From: an uncultured Nitrosomonas sp.
GTDB lineage: Bacteria; Pseudomonadota; Gammaproteobacteria; Burkholderiales; Nitrosomonadaceae
Assembly (NCBI GenBank): GCA_949281375.1
Contig: CASDLT010000014.1
Coordinates: 1 to 59,038, forward strand
Direction: 5' to 3'
Length of the DNA: 59,038 nucleotides
The translations under genes and the position numbers were made by a program. The notes beneath the pieces are model-generated. The model saw nothing but the letters and a program-made list of their open reading frames with translations. It ran no database searches and was not told the origin of the DNA. Positions 18,552 to 25,247 of the stretch are shown here, piece by piece. How positions within the stretch are numbered: the stretch's first letter is position 1; each line of letters starts with the position of its first letter.

Positions 18552-18627
18552 GGCGAATTAGCTCAGTGGTTAGAGCAGCGGAATCATAATCCGTTGGTCC
18601 GGGGTTCAAATCCCTGATTCGCCACCA
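18552..18627 (+). tRNA. tRNA with CAT anticodon (probably tRNA-Ile2, otherwise tRNA-Met)
   Basis: A complete 76-nt cloverleaf with encoded CCA: acceptor GGCGAAT/ATTCGCC, D arm GCTC-AGTGGTTA-GAGC, anticodon loop ATCATAA (CAT at positions 34-36) and T arm CGGGG-TTCAAAT-CCCTG. The body (AGTGGTTAGAGCAG, TTGGTC variable loop, TTCAA in the T loop) resembles E. coli ileX, the minor isoleucine tRNA whose C34 is changed to lysidine by TilS to read AUA. It is unlike elongator Met in these details, and it lacks the initiator's three G:C pairs and C1:A72 mismatch. Isotype assignment is inference from resemblance. Confidence 0.9.
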
Positions 18628-18733
18628 TGAAATCAATCAGCAAACCAACAATCTCATCTTTATTCTCCTACCGCCTGCTGCGATTAACAAAAGCTCCGCT
18701 AGCACGGAAATAGCGCGAATTGCTGATCAGGTC

Positions 18734-19195
18734 TTACGCTTTCAAAGGATTATTCTCTGCTTCAACTCTAAGCTCGCGAACGCGGTCATAATTTCTTTTT
18801 ACGCCTTCCAATTGCAGAGTGATCAGAGAATGAAGTGAATCAGGCATTTCCTCCTTCAATGCGTCCTGATAGGCTTTGAGGGCGACATCTTCTGCTCTTT
18901 CACATTCTTCTAACACAGCAAGATTATCCTTATCAGTGAGAGCAGTCCGGACGTCAATCCAGAATCGATGCAAAGTTCCCCTGAAAGTGCCGGGAGCATC
19001 CAGCCTGCCTCCGAATTTTCTAATTTCTTCAGTCAACGCCCGAACAGCTTCCTCGCAACTTTTTGCACGGTCCAGAAAATATGCCTTTAACTGAGGATCC
19101 TTGGCATCTTCTGCGCATTTTTTGAACCCTTCTGCGCCATCGCGAGAGGTTTCAATCAGATCATTCAATACATCAATACTTTTTTTATGAGTCAT
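18734..19195 (-). CDS. PA2169-family four-helix-bundle protein (DUF2383, ferritin-like)
   Basis: The ATG at 19195 (153 aa) is chosen for its ribosome binding site GGGAGA; the frame is open to 19291. The product is all-helical: IDVLNDLIETSRDGAEGFKKCAEDA, a second helix with FLDRAKSCEEAVRAL, and later CERAEDVALKAYQDAL. This matches DUF2383/PA2169-type ferritin-like proteins of unknown role, often stress-associated. Carboxylate and Cys positions could bind metal, but that is speculative. It is followed by no clear terminator and faces the tRNA gene. Confidence 0.8.
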   Translation of the reverse strand: MTHKKSIDVLNDLIETSRDGAEGFKKCAEDAKDPQLKAYFLDRAKSCEEAVRALTEEIRKFGGRLDAPGTFRGTLHRFWIDVRTALTDKDNLAVLEECERAEDVALKAYQDALKEEMPDSLHSLITLQLEGVKRNYDRVRELRVEAENNPLKA

Positions 19196-19726
19196 ATCAT
19201 TCTCCCGAAAATAAAATCTCACTTTTTCAATACGGGCCAGAGTTTGAGAGAGATTTAACGTGATCATTGATTCCTTGATTAAATGCCGCACAAATAGAAT
19301 CGAAAGGTCATAGACATGATTATTGAAAATTGCTATCCAGTCAGTACGCTAGAGTACATCTCTACATTTTGGTCATTCTTCAAGACATGTAGTCACAGAT
19401 GCTTCAGAACTAGGCACTCGTAGAACCTTATGGAAGTAACTGATATTTTGATTTAATCATTCACTTGCATTTATTCACGGTTCAGACCAACAAATCCTCG
19501 AGATCATGTTTTTTCTCAGTTTTGGAAAGCTGATCCGAGCATGCGCCGCAGAAAGCAAAGTGACCATTACGCATTGAGCTACTGATGACTGATCCTGAGA
19601 TCCGCTGGCTCAAATCCCCGAGTAACCACACCATAAAAAAAGGATCAGCGGGATCCGCCAATCCTTTTGGGTGAGGCTCCGCAAAACCACTGCTCACGTA
19701 TAGCGTGGTTTAACGAAATATATACT
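19196..19726. other. Intergenic stretch; terminator only
   Basis: About 530 nt with no supported gene. It contains the terminator of the CHRD gene (19639-19667). A minus-strand frame at 19482-19697 runs straight through that terminator and is therefore discounted. The stretch near 19196-19300 is presumably the promoter region of the ferritin-like gene. Confidence 0.5.
19639..19667 (-). terminator. Rho-independent terminator of the CHRD-domain gene
   Basis: A nested stem, AAAGGAT / ATCCTTT outside and GCGG / CCGC inside with a 3-nt loop, is followed on the minus strand by six or more T. It lies about 60 nt past the CHRD stop codon. Confidence 0.8.
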
Positions 19727-20365
19727 TCAACGCAATGGCGTTGCTGTTGTCAGCACGAAAACCCCATCCACTAAATTAAGTACCGCATCGTAGACTTGCG
19801 CCCCTTGTAGACCCGGTACCAACACATTCGTCAGCGTGACCTGAGAGTTTTGATAAATCGCGTTCCGCGCATCCTCGCGGTTCGGGATCAGCTGACCTCT
19901 GATTTCACCTCCATTGGCAAGCGTGCTGTGAATGTTGTAATACATACGCCCGGCCAGCAATTCGGTTTCGATAGCAGCGACCTGCTCTTCTGTGAGCGTT
20001 ATAGAACCTGAAACATTGCCCGAATTGGTCTCAGGCAAATCGGGCAGTGCCAGCACCACCCCCGCAGAGGTTCCCACATCAGCCGGACCATGAAAATGAT
20101 TATTGCCCCCCTCTTGAATGACGGGAACGGCATCATCTTGCAGTTTCCAGTTAACATTGTAAGTCAGCACCTTGCTGGTATCGTCGTAGAATGCCGTGAT
20201 CCGGCCATAACCTAACGAATCAGGTGCAGGTGTAGATGTTGGGGTCGTTACTGCCTCCTGACTCGGCGTCATGGGCATTTCAATAAACGCAAATACTTCG
20301 GCCATGCTTGTTTGGGAAAAACTCAGCCCAGCGATTGCCGCTGCAAGTAGGGTCGTTTTTTTCAT
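19727..20365 (-). CDS. CHRD-domain exported protein
   Basis: The ATG at 20365 (212 aa) has a strong ribosome binding site (GGAGGAGG) and starts a signal peptide (LLAAAIAGLSFSQTSMA, cleavage about residue 21); the frame is open to 20506. The mature part matches the CHRD domain: LTYNVNWKLQ, the His motif GGNNHFHGPADVGTSAGVVLALP, and YYNIHSTLANGGEIRGQLIPN at its end. CHRD proteins are extracytoplasmic and of unclear function in bacteria. About 45 residues follow the domain. It has its own terminator. Confidence 0.85.
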   Translation of the reverse strand: MKKTTLLAAAIAGLSFSQTSMAEVFAFIEMPMTPSQEAVTTPTSTPAPDSLGYGRITAFYDDTSKVLTYNVNWKLQDDAVPVIQEGGNNHFHGPADVGTSAGVVLALPDLPETNSGNVSGSITLTEEQVAAIETELLAGRMYYNIHSTLANGGEIRGQLIPNREDARNAIYQNSQVTLTNVLVPGLQGAQVYDAVLNLVDGVFVLTTATPLR

Positions 20366-20587
20366 ACTTTTTCCTCCTCCAGAAATAAATGAATACCACA
20401 CATAATTTGGAACTTGACTCCAAATCAGGGTTAATGTAACTCGATTAGGAAAGAGGCACTGTACGCTGGTTAACTTAATGTTCAGGCAGAGAACACATAT
20501 CAACAATCAACAATGACTTGCGCACTCAACAGAGTGATGAAAAATGACATACTGCGAGCCCTTATGCATGCATGAATTTTCACTCGT

Positions 20588-20608
20588 GAATCAGCCAGAC
20601 CCTGATTC
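20588..20608 (-). terminator. Weak hairpin downstream of the DUF1840 gene
   Basis: GAATCAG (20588-20594) pairs with CTGATTC (20602-20608), directly after the DUF1840 stop. On the minus strand it is followed by ACGAGTGAAAATTC, without a T run, so it is only a possible terminator. Confidence 0.3.
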
Positions 20609-20610
20609 GG

Positions 20611-20928
20611 CTATTTCCACATCACATCGCATTCGGCATCGGCGGCGGCACTCAACAGGCTGATCAAAGGCAGCGCCCGGTTAGAGAGACTCACACTGGG
20701 TTCATTTGTATCCTCTTCATCGGTGTCGCCCTCGTTATTTACGGCGGAATGCGAGGTCATTTCTGCATCCACAGCCTTTCTCAGGCGGGCGAGCGCCATC
20801 GGTACATCAGCCGCAAGGATTGCACCCGGCACTGTTTTGCTATGCCCCATCATTGTTATGAACGTCAATGCGAATTCTCCAAACATGGTAATGTCGGCAT
20901 GAGCATCGGTAGTAAAAGTTACAAGCAT
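20611..20928 (-). CDS. DUF1840 domain protein
   Basis: A 105-residue cytoplasmic protein with a good ribosome binding site (AGGAGAA). The N-terminus MLVTFTTDAHADITMFGEFA and the next segment MMGHSKTVPGAILAADVPMALARLRKAV match DUF1840, a short betaproteobacterial family of unknown function. A Glu/Asp-rich loop (about 65-75) separates it from the C-terminal ALPLISLLSAAADAECDVMWK, which is also typical of the family. It is a single-gene unit among other small genes. Confidence 0.85.
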   Translation of the reverse strand: MLVTFTTDAHADITMFGEFALTFITMMGHSKTVPGAILAADVPMALARLRKAVDAEMTSHSAVNNEGDTDEEDTNEPSVSLSNRALPLISLLSAAADAECDVMWK

Positions 20929-21143
20929 CGGATTCTCCTAAAATGAAATAAACGATTACACGATTTGAACATTGTTGCTATCGTTGCCACCTGAACAATG
21001 TCAATTCCTCTTTCAATCCCAGACAAAGAAACCTATTTCTTCATGGCAATGCTTTTACATTCCGTGTGAAGTCGAAGTAAGCGCTACGACATACAAAAAG
21101 CCGTGGCAGATAGCCAATCCTATCAATGTTGTCTGCAATAAAA

Positions 21144-21161
21144 AACCGCCGGGTGGCGGTT
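21144..21161 (-). terminator. Rho-independent terminator of the Pro/Gly/Ser-rich protein gene
   Basis: AACCGCC / GGCGGTT stem with a 4-nt loop, followed on the minus strand by TTTTTATTG. It lies 25 nt past the stop at 21186. Confidence 0.85.
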
Positions 21162-21185
21162 CGGAAAAATCTGATCCACTTAACC

Positions 21186-21551
21186 TCAATACCCAGACCC
21201 GGCTCCGCCACTGGCTGCTCCAGAAGAACCACTCGGATTCATACCGGATGATCCACTTGGACTTACTCCTGACGGCGCAGTTGAACTACCCGGATTTGCA
21301 CCAGCGGGATTGGAAGGGCTTACACCCGCAGGCGTACTAGGGCGTGCACCAGGAATATTGGAGTTAACGCCGGTTGGATCAGCAGGATTTACCAACGCCG
21401 GATTTCGGGTTGTTGGATTTGCTTGCGATTCAGGAACCGTTCCCGGAGTGGTTGTACCCATGCTGGACGTATCAGCGAAAGCAGTGCCAAATCCAATCAT
21501 CAGCGCAACAGCGGTCAAATTCTTAACGGTCAGGTGGTGTATGGTAATCAT
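21186..21551 (-). CDS. Small exported Pro/Gly/Ser-rich low-complexity protein
   Basis: A 121-residue product with ribosome binding site AGGAGAA and a signal peptide (LTAVALMIGFGTAFA, cleavage about residue 26). The mature protein is almost entirely Pro, Gly, Ser, Ala, Asn and Thr in short imperfect repeats (NPADPTGVNS, PSTPAGVSPSNPAGANPGSS, SGMNPSGSSGAASGG). Such a chain should be disordered. No domain is recognised; it could be a cell-surface or periplasmic spacer protein. It has its own terminator, which supports a real transcription unit. Confidence 0.65.
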   Translation of the reverse strand: MITIHHLTVKNLTAVALMIGFGTAFADTSSMGTTTPGTVPESQANPTTRNPALVNPADPTGVNSNIPGARPSTPAGVSPSNPAGANPGSSTAPSGVSPSGSSGMNPSGSSGAASGGAGSGY

Positions 21552-21670
21552 GACAATTCTCCTATTCGTTATAATGGGGCTGAAAGCGCTTTTCTGACAT
21601 TGACGCTCTCAAGGAAACGAGGAGCTTCTCGCGTTGCTCCCCGAATCTTAGTAACGCTGTCACAGTTCAA

Positions 21671-21874
21671 TCAACAGCCACAGCCTTTTGAGAAATCATT
21701 GACCTGCTTTTCGGCTTCTTCTTTGGAAATGCCATAACGGGCTTGGACTTTGCCGACCAATTCTTCCCGTTTGCCATCTATGACATCCAGATCATCATTG
21801 GTCAATTTGCCCCATTGCTGTTGTGCTTTACCCGCTAGTTGTTTCCAATTGCCTGCGATTTCGTCCCAGTTCAT
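21671..21874 (-). CDS. CsbD-family stress protein
   Basis: A 67-residue soluble protein of the CsbD family, members of which are induced by general stress and have no defined biochemical role. It contains the family pattern MNWDEIAGNWKQLAGKAQQQWGKLTNDDLDVIDGKREELVGKVQ, positioned from residue 1, with the common C-terminal helix GISKEEAEKQVNDF. An unusual feature is the extreme C-terminus, KGCGC. A ribosome binding site (AAGGAGAA) precedes the ATG. Confidence 0.93.
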   Translation of the reverse strand: MNWDEIAGNWKQLAGKAQQQWGKLTNDDLDVIDGKREELVGKVQARYGISKEEAEKQVNDFSKGCGC

Positions 21875-22333
21875 TTTGATTCTCCTTAATGATTATGATT
21901 AAGCGCCACCGATAGAATTCATCAATATCAACGCATCATTCATACCGCTCGTCGTATCAGCAGAACCGACATGGTTGCTGCTGTTGGCAGTACACCCCTC
22001 TCTCACTCACTTTCTGGTTGTGTTCGCAAGTCATATCGTCATCATGGAATTTCTGAGTTATGATGAAGATCGAATGTAAACTCAACCGTGAATGAAAAAG
22101 TATGGGTAACTTTAGGAAATTTTGATGCAAGGGTCTGTACGGAAGCGAACTTTGCTCGACCTGAACAGTCAGCGAATCCCTGAAAAGCTCGTCAGCAAGC
22201 TGCATGAAGGCAAGTCAGGTTCAAAACGTAGAATTTATAAATGATCAGCTGGTTTTATCTACCGAGCAGAACCATCGTAAAAAATATTAATTCGAGATGG
22301 TTTTCGAATGATTTCCAGTAGAGCTTTTAAAAA

Positions 22334-22363
22334 AAAGCGCGTTTCATGTAGAAAACGCGCTTT
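22334..22363 (-). terminator. Orphan terminator-like hairpin
   Basis: An 11-bp stem AAAGCGCGTTT / AAACGCGCTTT with an 8-nt loop, followed on the minus strand by a T-rich run (the A run 22328-22336 on the plus strand). No gene was recognised on the minus strand for 700 nt upstream. Confidence 0.6.
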
Positions 22364-22825
22364 AAAGAAGAGATGAGTAAGAACAGAACAGTTAAAAGTG
22401 AATTATCACGATACAGTGGACATCCCGCGTTACCATTTTGTTCAATTTTTCGATGAAATAATCTATTAATCCTAAAATCCCAAGAACGCCCAGCAAGCAC
22501 AACGATAACGCTCAGCCGCGCGAGTCATCGACGGGCAGTCAAGCAAACATGACAGCAAGAAATTCCAGACCCAATCACGTCGCCAAAAAACCTATTCTTT
22601 GAATGAAATTTTTCCCTCATCCGTTATTTCCTTTCAGCAACCGTACTGACTAATTAGCTCCTCCAACGTAGTATTTATATTGTTTATCGAGAAAATAAGG
22701 GGGCATTATGATTCTCTTATTGCATACAGCGAGTTAAATCGCTATTGCTGCCATTCTTAGGCACTTGAGTTCAAAGGCATACATTCACCTTTGGATAGGC
22801 CCAAAGAAAACCACCTATCTCTCAG

Positions 22826-22969
22826 ATGACCGAGGAGGAGAGTATTCAAGAAAACATCGACAAGAAAAGGCTTAAAAAGAATTTCCCGGATAGCGACATC
22901 AATCATCCCCAAAGCCCAAACTTTGATCCCGCCTATAAACCCGCGAACGTTGACGATATGCGAAACTGA
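22826..22969 (+). CDS. Possible 47-residue hydrophilic protein or gene remnant
   Basis: A plus-strand frame from an ATG at 22826 encodes MTEEESIQENIDKKRLKK, then a Pro/Asn/Asp-rich tail (NFPDSDINHPQSPNFDPAY). The composition is protein-like, but there is no ribosome binding site before the ATG and the frame is short. It could be the C-terminal end of a gene whose start has been lost. It overlaps an equally unproven minus frame. Confidence 0.25.
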   Translation: MTEEESIQENIDKKRLKKNFPDSDINHPQSPNFDPAYKPANVDDMRN

Positions 22970-22999
22970 CATGGGCGGATAGGTTATTCACGTTTTCTT

Positions 23000-23046
23000 A
23001 GGAAATGCTGATATTCGCCGCATGAGCGAATTAATCAGCATTTCCT
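23000..23046 (-). terminator. Long hairpin at the 3' end of the Ig-like adhesin gene
   Basis: AGGAAATGCTGAT (23000-23012) is the exact complement of ATCAGCATTTCCT (23034-23046). An inner ATTCGC / GCGAAT extends the stem to 19 bp with a 2-nt bulge. The right arm touches the stop codon of the minus-strand adhesin gene. No T tract follows, so it may act as an mRNA 3' stabiliser rather than an intrinsic terminator. Confidence 0.6.
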
Positions 23047-24875
23047 TAAACGAATGCAACCTGTTCTACTCCTATGAATGAAATATCCTGGACAGCAAAA
23101 GACGCATTCGAGAACCCTGCATACGCGTTGCCATCGATATCGATAATGGCTCCATTCCCCATTTGGGCGGTATACGTCGTACCAGGCTCGAGATCATCAT
23201 TCAGGTCGAAAATGACGCTTCTGCCATTGAATAGCACCTGATCACGATCAGTGATGGCGATCACACGCACATCCGTGCCATTACTGAGAATAAGATCGCC
23301 TTCTCCGGCAACGATCTTTTCATCGAACCTCAATATGAGGGGCTGATCCACCCGGACGCTGCCGCCATCGGTCGGATAACTGCCCACGACCAGAGGCGCG
23401 GAATCGATGGTGTCGATGAAAATCTGATATGCACCCGCTGATAAGCGATTCCCATTAATATCGGAAATTGCCTGGGTAGGAACTTCGATCGAATAAGTGG
23501 TATTCGGTTGCAAAGGCAGCAAAAGTTGGATGGTCATCAATGGGATGAACTCGTCGAAAGTTACTTGGCTGCTATCACGAATATCGATGGCGCGGACATC
23601 CACGCCATTGCTGATGGTGATATTCCCATCTTCCCGCACAATTTTTTCATCAAACAGGAACCAGAGTGTCTGGTTGATTTTGACGTCCTCAAACCGTTCC
23701 CCCGGTAAAAAATTAGAAAATGGGCCAGCTTCTACCGTAGAAAAGCGTGCATCCGCAAAACCTTCGTAAGGACGGTCTGATATATCGGTGATGAGCCCGC
23801 TGGCCATCTGTGCAGTGTACGTCGTGCCCGGAACCAGGTCTTCGGTTGGATTGATCGTGACCGTAAAACCTTCGAACGTCACCTGATTGTCATCGTCGAT
23901 AGCAATGGTTCGAGTATCTGAACCATTGCTCAATACCAGGTTGCCCGCGCCCGCTTTAACGGGCTTATTGAATTGAAGCTCGAAGTCTGCATCCGCTTTA
24001 AAATTCTCCCAACCCCGCTCGGGCGAAGTGACATGAAGGTCGAAATGCTCAGGAGCCGGAGGAAGGGTTTGATAAAAAGCGCTGATCGGCTCGGTAACCG
24101 GATGCCCTGCTTCGTCGGTAATAACACCACTTTCAATTTCCAGTACATATTTCGAATTTGGCAATAAATCCTTTGCGGGATCGACAGTGACTACCTCGCC
24201 ATGAAATGTCACCTGGCTTTCATCATTGATATCGATCGTTCTGATATCGGCGCCGTTGCTGAGAACGATCTTACCGTTTGCAGGCTTGACGGCTTCATCA
24301 AAGTGAAGCTCCATCTTACTGTCGACGGGCATGACTTCATTAAAGGCAAGAAATTTCGGCGTAGACGCGATCGCCGTAAAAGTTGCATCGTTAAATCCGG
24401 GCTGCGGATTATCCACTCTATCCAAAAACACGCCATCGGCGACCTGGATGGTATATTCCTCGCCCAGCAGTAAATTCGCGGATGGGTCGATCGTAACTAC
24501 ACCAAACTCTTCTTGGTTTTGGAAAAAAGGATTAAAGGACCGATAATCAGGCGCGCCAAATGTTATTTGCGTAACATCATTCACATCGATTAACCGGGTA
24601 TCGGTGGCGCTGCTGAGCACGATGTTGCCCGTCCCTGCCTGCACCATTTCATCGAAATAGAAAAAGACAATATCGTCATCGACCTTAAATGTGGATTTGA
24701 CCGACGTCAATCGATCAGCGCCACGCTCATCGTAAGAAAGTTGGTTCATATTCGGAAACAGATCCCGAACAAACCACAAAGATCGTCCTCTCGGCTCTGC
24801 ACTCAGCACAGTGTTTGAAATACTCGGTCTCAGCAGATCATTCACCGTAAAGTTGAAATCAATCTCATCAGCCAT
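23046..24875 (-). CDS. Secreted adhesin-like protein with five bacterial Ig-like (SbsA/Big_5) repeats
   Basis: A 609-residue acidic protein without a signal peptide. Five repeats of about 100-115 residues each carry the pattern LSNGxDxRxIxIxDxxQVTF followed by DLxPGTTYTAQMxxGxIxDxxGxxYxGFxxAxF. This is the SbsA Ig-like / SwmB type domain found in S-layer and adhesin proteins. Copies of the first element are at about residues 85, 208, 322, 430 and 530. The absence of a signal peptide and the short hydrophobic end (GVEQVAFV) suggest type I secretion, but RTX nonapeptides are missing. An AGGA precedes the ATG. Confidence 0.75.
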   Translation of the reverse strand: MADEIDFNFTVNDLLRPSISNTVLSAEPRGRSLWFVRDLFPNMNQLSYDERGADRLTSVKSTFKVDDDIVFFYFDEMVQAGTGNIVLSSATDTRLIDVNDVTQITFGAPDYRSFNPFFQNQEEFGVVTIDPSANLLLGEEYTIQVADGVFLDRVDNPQPGFNDATFTAIASTPKFLAFNEVMPVDSKMELHFDEAVKPANGKIVLSNGADIRTIDINDESQVTFHGEVVTVDPAKDLLPNSKYVLEIESGVITDEAGHPVTEPISAFYQTLPPAPEHFDLHVTSPERGWENFKADADFELQFNKPVKAGAGNLVLSNGSDTRTIAIDDDNQVTFEGFTVTINPTEDLVPGTTYTAQMASGLITDISDRPYEGFADARFSTVEAGPFSNFLPGERFEDVKINQTLWFLFDEKIVREDGNITISNGVDVRAIDIRDSSQVTFDEFIPLMTIQLLLPLQPNTTYSIEVPTQAISDINGNRLSAGAYQIFIDTIDSAPLVVGSYPTDGGSVRVDQPLILRFDEKIVAGEGDLILSNGTDVRVIAITDRDQVLFNGRSVIFDLNDDLEPGTTYTAQMGNGAIIDIDGNAYAGFSNASFAVQDISFIGVEQVAFV

Positions 24876-25247
24876 CGCATATCATCCTTATCAAAAAGCA
24901 CCATCAAATAACATCAATTGCGCCACTTCTGCCAATCCATGACCACCGTTTCCCCGGTCGCAGAGATCATTGTCGACAGCCATTCTACCAATGGTGTAAA
25001 TGGCATCCGCGATTCCAAACACATCATGAGTTGAACCAAAATCCAGACTACCACCAGCGAGATTCTCCTTCGTGATGTCTTATTCCCTTTTCAACCCGAA
25101 TAACGTATCTTTCTCCATACAATCGCGCACTCGGATTTTTTACAGAACAAAATGCCGACATTCACATAATAGTCATATAAATAACAAGTTATTATATGGT
25201 TGTTAATAATACAATAATAATAACACTGGAAGAATCAGAACATAATC
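24876..25247. other. Divergent intergenic stretch
   Basis: Apart from the coding remnant at 24891-25079, the part 25080-25247 is very AT-rich (for example a run of TAATAATA near 25200) and must hold the promoter of the plus-strand RTX gene. Individual promoter boxes were not assigned with confidence. Confidence 0.4.
24891..25079 (-). pseudogene. Remnant of an unidentified coding sequence
   Basis: The minus strand is open for 62 codons with a convincing protein-like reading (LAGGSLDFGSTHDVFGIAD, AIYTIGRMAVDNDLCDRG, NGGHGLAEVAQLMLFDGAF) ending in TGA 16 nt before the adhesin ATG. No proper start codon with ribosome binding site exists in frame near the beginning, though AAGGAG occurs near the 5' edge. 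It looks like the C-terminal end of a lost gene, or a small ORF using a rare start. The family is not recognised. Confidence 0.35.

Larger units (their letters stand above)
21875..23045. other. Gene-poor 1.2-kb stretch
   Basis: No supported gene of normal size. It contains a minus-strand terminator-like hairpin (22334-22363) with no assigned gene upstream, a possible 47-residue plus-strand ORF (22826-22969) and the large hairpin at 23000-23046. Minus frames at 21957-22205 and 22757-22972 have neither convincing composition nor ribosome binding sites. The composition is AT-rich and it may contain decayed genes. Confidence 0.5.

Noticed and set aside
19482..19697. 71-codon minus-strand frame downstream of the CHRD gene
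   Set aside because: The strong terminator at 19639-19667 lies inside it and there is no ribosome binding site.
22757..22972. 71-codon minus-strand frame
   Set aside because: No ribosome binding site and no family resemblance; it overlaps a competing plus frame, and neither can be proven.
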